Shown one piece after another: positions 1-10,400 of a stretch of 64,000 bases of DNA (the first letter of the stretch is position 1; each line of letters opens with the position of its first letter). The notes below the pieces were generated by a model that was given only the letters and a program-made list of their open reading frames with translations, ran no database searches and had not been told where the DNA came from. The DNA comes from Trichoplax sp. H2. Its lineage: Eukaryota; Placozoa; Uniplacotomia; Trichoplacea. The stretch spans positions 99,414-163,413 of the forward strand of contig NOWV01000176.1 of assembly GCA_003344405.1 (NCBI GenBank). The letters are read 5' to 3'. Both the position numbers and the translations under genes were made by a program.

Positions 1-775
1 CACTTACTTTTGCTTCTAAAACTGCCATGGCTACTTCGAGCTTTTGCAATCGCGTGGTAACTTCCTCTAACCTCTGTTAATTATGGAGATGATTTTACTG
101 ACTTGAAATTATTACGATTACGAATGGAATATATATGCTTTGCACGTAATATTAGAAATAGGACTACATACCTCTTCATTCACAGAAGAAAAGCGATTCA
201 CAAAATTGACCGTATAAGTAATGTAATAATTGATATAAGCCAGTAATTTTTTACTATTGATGGGTTTGATCTGCAACAGAAATGGTGAGAAAAGTAGAAT
301 AAGTTGATCAGTACTGATGTATCTATACGGCTAATTGAATTCATTTGATATGACGATTTATACAGTCAATTAGGCATTAATGACAGTCATTTGAAGGTAG
401 ATAAAAGTTAGTTATCCTATCAAACACATTTGTAAAGCATTATTTCTCGCTTCAATTAGTAATTATTGAAATTTATCGCCAAGAGGAATTCTTCTCTTTC
501 ATCGTCTGTTCATCATCCTCGCCTCCTCTTAACGACAACAAGCTCAAGTTTCAATTTAAACTCCACCATCGATCGATGTAGTTTCCTCAAACTTCATACA
601 GATCAATATCTAGCGGTAATAAGCTGTATGCAAAGTCTTGACCATCACCATCATATCATCAAGGAACTTTCATTTCCTTCATTTTCAATGCAATATACCA
701 TGCCGTTAAAAAGTGAAAACTTACTTTCTGTAAATCTGTATCGGAAGCCAAGGCAGGAATTCCATCGATCTCCAT
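1..775 (-). CDS. WASHC3: WASH complex subunit 3 (CCDC53), 5' part of gene, truncated by window edge
   Basis: Three coding exons read on the minus strand: 725-775, 172-270 and 8-73, all in phase 0. The first begins at ATG 775, and donors GTAAGT, GTATGT and GTAAGT follow the three exons; acceptors precede exons 2 and 3. The 72 residues start with an acidic DG-x-P-type N-terminus. Then comes a helical stretch ending TVNFVNRFSSVNEE, then RLEEVTTRLQKLE leading into a coiled coil. Order and motifs match human CCDC53/WASHC3 (NRFS followed by E-E and a coiled coil). The family subunit belongs to the pentameric WASH complex, which activates Arp2/3 on endosomes for actin-driven retrieval of cargo. The remaining C-terminal part lies left of base 1. 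The 5' end faces BORCS5 across about 1.4 kb. Family assignment is confident; exon ends are by eye. Confidence 0.9.
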
Positions 776-2210
776 GATTTGAAACTAATTTAGAAGCTAC
801 CCAATCCAGATTTCAAATATTTAATGTCCACTTGTGCGGCGATGCCCAGAATTCGTTTGGCCGATGGAGGAGTTTTGACCAATGACATCACGTGATAGGC
901 ATGATCTGCCACTTAATAGTCTTGTAGTTTCTATGAACATTCAAAACCTTTTACTGATACAGTATAGAGAAAATAATGGTGAATCGGTAGCTTTACTACC
1001 GCTATAGCCGGCTAGTTTGTGACATCATTTGTTGCAATATACCTGGAGTGAATTTAGTGATGGTACCGATTCACTAGCTCATAACTTATACATTCTCATG
1101 TAAAATTATAGCTGTCATGACCGAACACTGTTCTATGCTACAGTGTACAGTACTGTACTGTACTGTACACTGTGTGTATTGTACTGTACTGTAGCCTAGG
1201 ACCGTAGAGATGAGGCCAAAATATGGAAGCTACTTGCTTATTAGTACGAATCTTCCGAGTTGATTTTCTTAATTAAGCATTCTACTTATTGAAAATCATG
1301 GATGATGTTATAGGACTACTTTCAAGCAGAACTCGGTAAAATAGAATAGAATTCAAGTATAATATTACTCCATTGAATGACATGATAATAACAAATAGAA
1401 GAGTCCAGTGCGAAGAACAGTCTTGGCCATCCAGTGGTCCGTAACCAGTACCAGTGTAGTGAGTGTACTGTACTGTATCATAGTCTGTATGGACTACTTG
1501 AAGCAGGCATGGACCAATCTCTCTTGGACGGACAGACCTTTAGGAGATCAAAATATCATAATATAACAGTACAGTATAGGAAATCCTCGATATGACAGTA
1601 CTTTAGTATGCAGACGGTCGATTTTAAATGGACTGAGATTTTTTCTAAATTCAATAAAATATCACGTTGAATCTTATTATCTGCTAGTAAGTTCCACTTG
1701 GACACAGTTATACAAGATGGTCGGTGTTACTGAAATTGGTACCCGTGATTTAGAAAATAGACACGGAAGATCCACACTTGGTCACTCTTTTTCGTTATTG
1801 GCCGTGAACAGGTAGAGCCTTTCGTGGCTACGAAAAGTCCGTCTGTCTGGAACTGCAAGTCCATGATAGATTGTACACTGTACGGTGGTAGAGCTACCGT
1901 ACAGTTAAATTGACCATCAAATGAGTTAGTCTGCTCTTTTGACTCCACTGACTTGGGACTGATCGCCTATTTTCCGTCCCTCTCTCTTTCTGTTTCGAGC
2001 TCGGACTGACAGACAGCCACAGGATCAAAGTTCCACCCAAGTTTGACTACTCGATTTCAACACCTTGCCAACACAACGCATCCCAGACTTGACCAGTTGC
2101 TATTCGCCATGATGGACAAATGCTATCGTCTTCCATCATCATTCTCTACGAGTACGGGAAGTTTACTATCATCGAGTGATTGAATTATTAACGATTGATT
2201 ATCGTTGGAG
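776..2210. promoter_or_regulatory. Shared 1.4-kb divergent intergenic region between WASHC3 and BORCS5
   Basis: This is the only DNA between two head-to-head gene starts, so it must hold both promoters. I see no clear TATA box. It is richer in GC than the surroundings near 1.4-2.2 kb. It also holds clustered TACTG/CAGTA palindromic runs at about 1139-1192, 1458-1480 and 1566-1578. A 73-codon minus-strand open frame at 1727-1948 starts on GTG, has no recognisable domain and was not called. Confidence 0.5.
1139..1195. repeat. Imperfect TACTG microsatellite with hairpin potential
   Basis: Short run of TACTG/GTACT units. The arms gtgtacagta and tactgtacac can pair around an 8-nt centre. Related ACTGTACTGTA strings recur at about 1466 and 1568 in the same divergent promoter region, and near 6226 upstream of the knottin-like gene. 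Confidence 0.6.
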
Positions 2211-2774
2211 ATGGGTCAACAGATATCAAGCGATAGCCCCAGTAGGCAAGGCAAAGGAACGAGTTATCAAGATTCGTATGCCCAAGCCAATACCATGATC
2301 ACCGTCAATGACGGCTCTCCAGCAAGAATGTTAGTCAAGAAGCATATTCAAGAAGATGAAGACTTTAAAGCCTTACAAAAACTACCTAAATTTTCCCCTT
2401 TAATGAGAGGCTCTCTCAATTTACCGGTTATGCGAGATTCTGGATTCCTTAGCAAGATGGAAAGCAAGCATGTTATCAGTTATGTTAATCGCTATGAGGA
2501 ACATTTAAGATTATGTAGCCAAATGATAACCAATGATCAAGTTATGCTAGCTAGTCGAATGAAAGAAATTGATTATTTAATGGATTTAGTGCACAATAAA
2601 GTGGCTGAAAGGCAACAAAAGTTAAATCATTTCGCAGTTTGTGCTAGGACGATCCAAACCATCGAAAGCGATATTCAAAGGATCCAAAAAAATTTAGAAG
2701 ATTCCACCACTTTAGCCGAGCAATTTAATGACCTACTACCTGAAGGACATAAATTGGAACCTTTATCACGCTAA
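2211..2774 (+). CDS. BORCS5: BLOC-1-related complex subunit 5 (BORCS5, myrlysin)
   Basis: Single-exon ORF of 187 codons. The first in-frame ATG (2211) gives MGQQISS: Gly2 with Ser at position 6 is a good N-myristoylation site, as in the mammalian protein; the TTG six bases upstream is not the start. After a disordered N-terminus come a short conserved block (LPKFSPLMRGSL, about residues 50-61) and long amphipathic helices from about residue 75. The protein ends LLPEGHKLEPLS, closely like the human LLPEGERLEPFS end. Human BORCS5 is 196 residues, so the gene looks complete. The family protein anchors BORC to the lysosome by its myristate, allowing Arl8 recruitment and kinesin-driven outward movement. 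It is divergent from WASHC3. TAA stop at 2772-2774. Confidence 0.94.
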   Translation: MGQQISSDSPSRQGKGTSYQDSYAQANTMITVNDGSPARMLVKKHIQEDEDFKALQKLPKFSPLMRGSLNLPVMRDSGFLSKMESKHVISYVNRYEEHLRLCSQMITNDQVMLASRMKEIDYLMDLVHNKVAERQQKLNHFAVCARTIQTIESDIQRIQKNLEDSTTLAEQFNDLLPEGHKLEPLSR

Positions 2775-3211
2775 CTTGATAGAATTGCTATACGATGCAT
2801 ACAGTACATTACAAAGCGGTCAATATCCCCCTAGTAATGAATTGCATCCGGATAGGACACCTTGCTGGTAGCGTAAACCATCTTAAACGAAAAGCCAAAC
2901 TACTGAGCAACTGTTTATGTCGACGAGGAAGCATCAATGATCACAACTTGTTTAAAATCGGACTCGAAGTCGCTTACAATAGCATCATCGTTGGTGCATA
3001 GATACAGTGCTAAAGGGCTGTCAGTAGCGCTTGAAAAACCATCATACTGTACAATTATTAACTACCTATTCAAAATTCCAAACATGTCAGAAATGGAATT
3101 CAATGGGTTCAATCAAGATATTACAATCCTTTTTAAACCATCAATGCAATGCAAAGCAATCGTGCATGGCAATAAAGTTCACGCAACAAGCACCTATTCC
3201 AGATGGAATAG

Positions 3212-3415
3212 AATACATGTAGTCAGAATAGTTTTATACGACTCATTGTTGAAGAACGACTTAGAAAAGAAATAGTGGAAATATTGCAATATCGTCATTC
3301 TAATGCCAATAGGATTGTTGATGCAACCTCAACGACAGCAACTATCATTGATTTGATCATGGCAATGATAATTGAATGCAAAAGCTCTTACTCTGTAGAA
3401 GTTAATAGCCATTGA
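3212..3415 (+). CDS. Unassigned exon-like open frame downstream of BORCS5
   Basis: 68-codon frame closed by TAG before 3212 and TGA at 3413-3415, with no ATG near its start, so it could only be an internal or terminal exon. A candidate acceptor (atgtagtcag) sits just inside it. Its predicted residues form a charged amphipathic stretch (RLIVEERLRKEIVEILQYRH) and then a hydrophobic one. I do not recognise a family. Antisense frames of 40 or more codons also exist here, so the strand is unsure. Confidence 0.25.
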   Translation, partial: NTCSQNSFIRLIVEERLRKEIVEILQYRHSNANRIVDATSTTATIIDLIMAMIIECKSSYSVEVNSH

Positions 3416-5943
3416 CTGTCATGATATCATATATCATTCATTATCTCTACATGTAGAAATGAAATTGGATTGTTTTCCAACTGCCATGGTAGTCTTTATT
3501 GTATATAATGTATAATATACCTTGTATTTTCTTACACTGTAAATACTCAATCAGTAAGCACTCTACACAATTAGAATATTACTCTACTGCAGAAGAACGA
3601 CTGCTTTGAACATTGTTTATAATACACCTACTAGTTACTTTTGCAGCTTCTCTATAATATAGTATACAAATAGTAACAGTAAGAAAATACGGTATTCTTC
3701 AGATTTTCAGATAGAGCTTTATAGAACATATGAAACGCGAACATTAAATTTACTGTTATAGTAATGTACTCTAAACAAAGTCATCGCGATACTATCCCAT
3801 AGTGTTGGACTGGTCGTAATAAAATTATTTTCAATCCAATCTTACCCCGGCCTTTATTTTATATATTGTTTACAGGTCTGAAATACTAACTTGTTTTCGT
3901 TCTAATCAATCCTACATGGATACTTTTCAGGTGGCCGTATCTTCAGATTAAATCTACTTGCTCTAAGATTGAAATGAAAGTAATGTCTTTGGTCAATAAA
4001 TAGTTAAAGCATGCTTCTATCTATCCAATATTGGTTACTAATTTAGATTGTAAATTAATCATATAAAGTATCTAGCTAATTACGTAGCCACAATCATTGC
4101 CATACATACGGCAGAGTTGGCGCTTACAACAGACATTGCTGCTAGAAATGACCCAGATACCAAAATCGCATCTATAGTCTTCAAGCTTTAAAATAACCGA
4201 AAAATGAGTTGGTAGTAAACTAGTACATATGTAATGAGCTACGTTCTCACTTTATCTCTGCTTTTCAATAATAACTGGAACTAGCATCTACCCTTAAATC
4301 TCCGTTACTTTGCTATATTGCAATGCATAAAATAGATTTGAGTCCTTTCGAATATCCATGAGCCTCGCTATAAAACTGTACTTCTATATTTAATATCAAT
4401 CTTTAATAAACAATCAGTTGGTTATTGTGTGCACTTGGACAACAATAAGTTTTAATTCATTTTTTACTATATTAGGATGAATTGCGTGTATAAAGTACCC
4501 AACTAATTTTATGATCAGTGTTAAAGCCATCAGTAAAGTATTCCCTAATAAGGGATAGATGTCGACTAGACCAATGCATTCGAGTTTCCTCATTCAAGAT
4601 TTTGGATAAATACTAGCATAATTTCCTTTTGAAAGAATATAGCGAGTATGTAAATCTTTATCCAACTAGTGGCAATCAGTAAAGCCTATGATATATTACA
4701 GACTGATGTTACATCAACAAATCAACTGCTAGCAGTAAATTAAGTTGGTCAAGTTAATGTCTTATTTCCTCTCTATTATTATGATTAATTATGTAGCACT
4801 AATAAAAGAAATATCAAGGTTACGCCAGATTGAATGGGAGGTCACTACATTATTATTTAATATTTCAATATTGAAATCTTCGTTGGCTGCTTAGCAAAAT
4901 ATTCGTTAACATATGAAAGCAGAATATTGCAGTACAATAAGACTGATAATTATACTATATTATCAAAGTTTCGTTTCCTGAGTCTATAATGCTTGATTGT
5001 TAGATGGTCGTATTTGTGGCAAAAATATTAATATAGCTATATTTATTAAATATATTAAATGATACCGATTTTATTATATTTGCGCTATTCTTGTTTGTTT
5101 GAAGATCGATACTGAATTATGGCTTAACTATTGCATCAATAGAAGAAGTTGATAGCTATACTTAAATTTATCATTACAATATTTATTATATTGCAATGAA
5201 CTTTCGCTGCGTTTTGTTAGGACTTAGATGATATATTAAAACCCATAATACATAGATATGGATGAAAATTATGTCCTTTACAGTATCTGGAAATCTTTGC
5301 ATAAATTTGATTTCGTAACTAGTGCTAACGAAAAGACTGCAAAGAAGTTCATTAAAATAATTATGTTAAAATTTGTTCTTGATATACCCTAGACTTACCA
5401 GCAATAGCTAAATGCTGTTTCATGATTAGTCATGAATCACTGCATAAGTAATTTTCAATAAGTTTAGACCTATACGGTTAGCCAAATTTAGATAATTAAA
5501 TCTAATTGAAATCTTATCTAATCTGTCTGCAAATTTTTATTAATAATTTTCTTTTATTATACTTGTATTACGGACAAGTATTTTATTTTAAAATGCAGCA
5601 CAGACGTTGGTCAATTTAAAATGATAAAATTATTCGATAGCAGAGTCCTTTATGATTAGTGTATTTATAATTTTGACTGCACTGTCATAAATATAATCTA
5701 ATTATACTAGACATGCTTATTACTTTAAATGGATATCTTTCTAATTATTGATGAAATCTTATTTATGAGCTTAATGTCAACTTTTTTTTAAATTACGTTC
5801 AACAACAAATGTCTAATATGAAATTTTTTCTTTTGTTAGCTATAATTTTTGTCTTCCATGCAAATGTTGGCCATTACCTGAATATCTGAAATTTTTAACG
5901 TCACTCTTTGAATAAAGAACCTATTTAAAATTCTGTACGACTC

Positions 5944-5951
5944 TATAAATA
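5944..5951 (+). promoter_or_regulatory. TATA-like box upstream of the knottin-like gene
   Basis: TATAAATA about 340 bases before the chosen start codon. Downstream, a donor-like caaag|gtaaaa at 5991/5992 and an acceptor-like tatttgcag ending at 6130 would define a 5' UTR intron. This is consensus matching only. Confidence 0.3.
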
Positions 5952-6292
5952 CCGTGATTGCTTCTCCTATCTCTAAACTAACTTGTCAAAGGTAAAATCC
6001 AAAGATCTTGTTGTCCATTCTAGAAGAAAGAAAAACGTACATATCTCGCGGCAAGTAAATTAAGATAAGATTAGCATTGAAAGTTACCACATAAATTATA
6101 TTATCTATCATAATATTTCGTTATTTGCAGCATTGGTACTGATAATATCGAAGACAAGTAAATAATTTTATGCAATATAGTAGCATCTTTATGAGCAGTA
6201 CTAGCTATGGTGATATTTCAATACAGTACTGTACAGATGAAATATTTTTATGTCTACTTAGCTATCGCAACTTTGAATTCCTTACAATAGTC

Positions 6293-7101
6293 ATGAAAAA
6301 CCAAGTTGTCTTCCTCTGGGCTGTCGTATTTCTGGCTTGCTGTATGATATCAATTCAAGCAGCTAAACATAGTACCAATGATGAGTACATGAAGGATATC
6401 GATCATCTCCAATACAATCATTTAGTGCATAAATGGGCAGGTTTAAAAGCAAAAAATCACCCTAGTCGCCATAATCATTTAGCGTTTGCAGAAGCTGACA
6501 AAACAGAAAAATACTATGCAAGAAGTAATGATAAATATCGTCGGGTAAGATTAACATCAAACACAGTAAAGATGTTAGCCTAGATTACTCCATCATAATC
6601 TGCAGTAGCAGTCTTCATAACTGGTAAATTATATTTATGGAATGCATCTCTTGTTGATACTATAATTTTATTAGCTATAGCTTCCCCTCATAGAATCCCA
6701 CAAGGGACTTATGTTGAGAGTTTCTTGCATGCGCAAATTGCCATACTTGTATATCTATAATTTATTAATATACCGAAATTTTATGATATAGTGCATGTAT
6801 GGGACATATAAACACCATACTTCGCTATTAATCATCCTATATTTAATAATAAGCTCTTCTGATATTCGAATCTTGTATTAAAGAACATGATAAAAATTAT
6901 CTTGTAATTTTCTATAAATTAGAATTACGTAATAAATCAATATATTTAATCTCTTCTAATATTAATCACCTGTGAAAATTTCCTTTTCAGTGCTATTATC
7001 AGGGAGCATGTAACAGCCAAAGTAACCATTGCTGCATTGCCTGTGATGTCACTGTTGGTCAATGCTTAGCATCTCCACCAGATGTCGATCCATTTCCATA
7101 A
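6293..7101 (+). CDS. Secreted cysteine-rich peptide precursor with inhibitor-cystine-knot-like spacing
   Basis: Two coding exons. Exon 1 runs 6293-6544 from the ATG to a GTAAGA donor; exon 2 runs 6991-7101 after the acceptor tccttttcag; both junctions are phase 0. The product is about 120 residues. It has a signal peptide (about residues 1-24, ending SIQAA) and then a hydrophilic, His/Lys-rich propeptide ending KYRR. The 36-residue mature part has six cysteines spaced C-x5-C-x6-CC-x2-C-x6-C. Donor 6545 is preferred because it places a dibasic Arg-Arg exactly before the first Cys. A second in-phase donor at 6566 would add seven residues. The spacing fits the knottin/ICK pattern, which occurs in neuropeptides, antimicrobials, protease inhibitors and venom peptides. 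Which role applies cannot be told here. In-frame ATGs at 6170 and 6191 lie upstream, but a start there would bury the signal sequence. Confidence 0.72.
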
Positions 7102-8518
7102 GAGAATCTACGTCAATATTAGCTGATTATAGTCAGAAATACGCCCATTCATACAATCAAATAGCAATTAATATTATGGATACTCCTAAATTACCCTTCC
7201 CTTCTATTCTATCTTGAGAATTTATTCTATAAAATTCATCAAATTTGATCATAATGCTTGACCAGGAAAATTATGAAATATTCAGCAATAACGGTATTCT
7301 TAACGTATTCTCTATACATGATATTGTAGAAAAGTTGTAACTATTACAAATTTCTACGACAATAATTGTTAAATCTTGGATAGAATTTACAGTAACCATA
7401 TATCTAGATACTCTTAATCGAATATAATAATTAGAGTATGATAATAACGACAGTATAATGAAGGATCTCCGCAATATATTATTCAGTTGATGCTTTTTCC
7501 GCCGATTATTTTCAGTATAATATATCTGCTGAAATACAGTTACTGCAAATCATTATGCAATGTAACTTAATGCAAACTAAACATCATGCCGAAACAGAAA
7601 TCTTGTCGGATTATAATCTTGAATTTATACTGATCAATATTTTATAGATTTAACTTGCTAATATAATATTACGTAGGTGATAACGAAAAAAAGTGAGGCG
7701 ATGTAGTGGCAATAATAATTGAATAAACTTCTGCAACTTTGCAATTCAACATGTTGTGGGAATGAACATTGTGTTATAACAGAGAACAAAGGATTTTAAT
7801 TCTATCAAAAGTATTTTACTCTTTAATAATGATTTACGACTAGGCGACTGTTATAGTTAATAATCAGTACCATAATTTATTGCATAAATCGAAGAAGCTT
7901 TACAGCTCATCAGTACCTTAGTGTCCCGTTCTTTATATTTGTCTTAGAGTTAAAAGTTAGCTAAATCGCCTGATTTTACCTCTAAAGAGATCAAACTTTT
8001 AATTTAACTGGATGTATATGCGAGAATTGGTTATTTTCTTCTTGTAACTTAATGAAATACTTATGCATGCAATAGATCACACTACCGTTCACTAGCAAAG
8101 ATTCATATTGCTGCAATGGGATTGAAATATTTAACTTTTTTCTAAAAAATTTGGGATATCATTATCGTAGTAATTCTATTCTTTCCTACATAATGCTGAT
8201 TTAATCATCACCAACTGTGGTCATAATAATATACAAAAGTTATATGCAGACGTTTATTTCCGAATTTGCTTGCTATGAAACTAAACTCGTAATCTTGCAA
8301 TAGCTAAAAAAATAAACTTTAAATCTATGCCATAAATCTTATGTAAGCCAATGGTAAATAAGCGTGTAATATGATCGCAATCGCCTACCAACATAAAAAT
8401 AACATGTCTATTGCAATGAAAATGTAAATAAAAGAGATCGATAGTGTAATAATAACATGCCTACAGTGTTTACAACTTGAAAATATCTTAAGATTACTTC
8501 TATCAGCTTAGCGGATAG

Positions 8519-8650
8519 AAAATATTTCGAAATATGAAGCCATTAATTAGTAAAGTGGATATTCAAAACAGCAATAGAAAGCCTGATGTCGAAATAATTC
8601 AGTCTACGTCTTTAATTATTCAGCAACACGAGCATCACAAAGTGAAATAA
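8519..8650 (+). CDS. Small exon-like open frame, unassigned
   Basis: 44-codon frame that follows a TAG at 8516-8518, which could itself be the end of an acceptor. It contains an ATG at 8534 that would give a 38-residue hydrophilic peptide beginning MKPLISKVDIQNSN and ending in a His-rich tail, with TAA at 8648-8650. The polar composition is unlike the Phe/Ile/Tyr-rich translations of nearby noncoding DNA. No family recognised, and no partner exons found. Confidence 0.2.
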   Translation, partial: KIFRNMKPLISKVDIQNSNRKPDVEIIQSTSLIIQQHEHHKVK

Positions 8651-9949
8651 GTTTAAGCTAAAGCTGTCATGAAGAGAGAGAAACTAATCGATGTCATCTT
8701 CCAATATGTTTATTAGCCGTCAATATTTTTCAACATAAGTATAAAATTTTTATGGCCTTTGCTTTATCGAAAATAAATAAACGAGAAAATTATTTTAATT
8801 AACGGTTACATTAATAATTAATTATCTAATTTAGCTTCAAGAAATTGGTTGACATTAAGCTGTCTAAATTCATCATGATAAATTTCCTAATCATCACGCA
8901 TGAGAACAAAAATATTTTGGATAGTCTAGACATCAGAATACAGCATTATGATTTGATAAAATTGACTACTAAAAAAACTACACCAGCCTAGTTGATCACA
9001 TTTACATTTCTAATTCAATTACATATTAGCTCCAAAGAGGCATTTGAAATTGTTCAAAATACCGCAATGTATGTAGAATAGTTATCTAGACTGCGACTCA
9101 TTAGGGGATATTTCAGTTTGTATTTCAGTTTTAGGAAGTCCATTTCATTTGTAATTCGATAATCCTAACCCCTAGATGTAAGTAATCATATCTCCTTTAA
9201 GGTTATATATGATTTAATATTTGAATATTGTCGTTGTTAGCTATATAATATAATGCCAAATCATTTGATAAATAAAGGAAAAAATTTTCTAAATCTTGTA
9301 ATATCGAACTCCACTTTAGCCGAAAACCTCGCTATGTTAGTCTACAAATGTATTTCAAATTTGATACAAGAAAATAATTCTCAAACATTGGCTACTAATA
9401 TTTAATGACCTTTGCGGTATTAGTAAATGATGAAATACTAATAACTAGAATGTTAGCATATGTCATTTCATAACACTGATGCTATTAACAATTCTCCCAG
9501 CTCTAATCAAGATATCTTCCTTTATTATTAAAGTGAGATGGAGTTAACTAGATTCGGAGTGACATTTTGTCAAAAATACGAAGATGTAGAGCTTTGTTAT
9601 CGAAACTTCGATGCCAAAAGCCGCAGTACATAATTAATATACGCATGTATAATTATATATCAAAAATTCGATTTCAAAATATTCCTGGTTTGACTTAAAG
9701 CCTTCATTGAAACGGCTAAAGCTTCAGTTTCTTTCTTAGATTTATTATTATTTGGCCAATAACTACAAAGAAAACAGCTAAAATATATCATTAAGACTAG
9801 AAAAACTGGTATATACGGTATCACAATACAAATTCATGAAATAAATGTTATTGTAGAGATCTTACTCCAATTTGAAGTATTGCCCTTAGTGCTCTGCTCT
9901 TGGTAACAATTTCTCAGAATATATTAACGAAAAATCTCTCTTTTCTCTA

Positions 9950-10400
9950 AAGGAAAGGTTATTAATTTATTCTATTAGTTTATGGTGAATTCATGTCAAT
10001 TTTCATCATTTTTTAACACATCGATTCTTTCTGCAACAGAGTAGGATACATTTGTAAGGATATACGAGCTTTAATTCATAAATGAGTTTTACTTTGTTTT
10101 ATTTTGCATAGCCTATTTTTGTCTATATTTCGGTGTTGGTTCTTTTACAATTCAAATAAGATATGACAATAATGATACATCAATTATATGTGCAGAAAAA
10201 CTTATTATTCTATACTATTAATTCAAGGCGGATCTATTTCTGTTTACATATACTATTTTTAATAATTTATATCCGGTTTATATCAAGGCAGCAATAATAA
10301 AGCACAACAATATTTCATAAAGGAAGGTTTATATCTTTATTCTGTGAGTCAAGGGTAAATCTGTTTCCATTTTGTCATATTTTATGTCTTGTTTTCAATT
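9950..10400. repeat. Decayed tandem repeat
   Basis: Similar segments recur (aggaaaggtt...attctattag at 9950, a partial copy near 10210, aggaaggttt...attctgtgag at 10320). They are probably an old, diverged tandem array. Confidence 0.35.

Larger units (their letters stand above)
2775..6292. other. Intergenic interval with unresolved exon-like patches
   Basis: 3.5 kb without a confident gene. Less AT-rich patches look exonic. 3212-3415 plus is a 68-codon frame without a start, containing EERLRKEIVEILQYRHSNAN. At about 3876-3956 plus a short frame follows a pyrimidine-rich acceptor. 4100-4190 is open on both strands: on minus it reads a hydrophobic segment ending at a GTATGT donor, on plus TTDIAARNDPDTKIASIVF. 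2.8-3.27 kb holds overlapping frames on both strands. I could not join these into one gene or fix a strand. From 4.2 to 5.9 kb I see only AT-rich sequence. Confidence 0.4.

Noticed and set aside
466-777. 103-codon plus-strand ORF
   Set aside because: It is antisense to WASHC3 exon 1 and its intron. The minus strand carries the recognisable protein.
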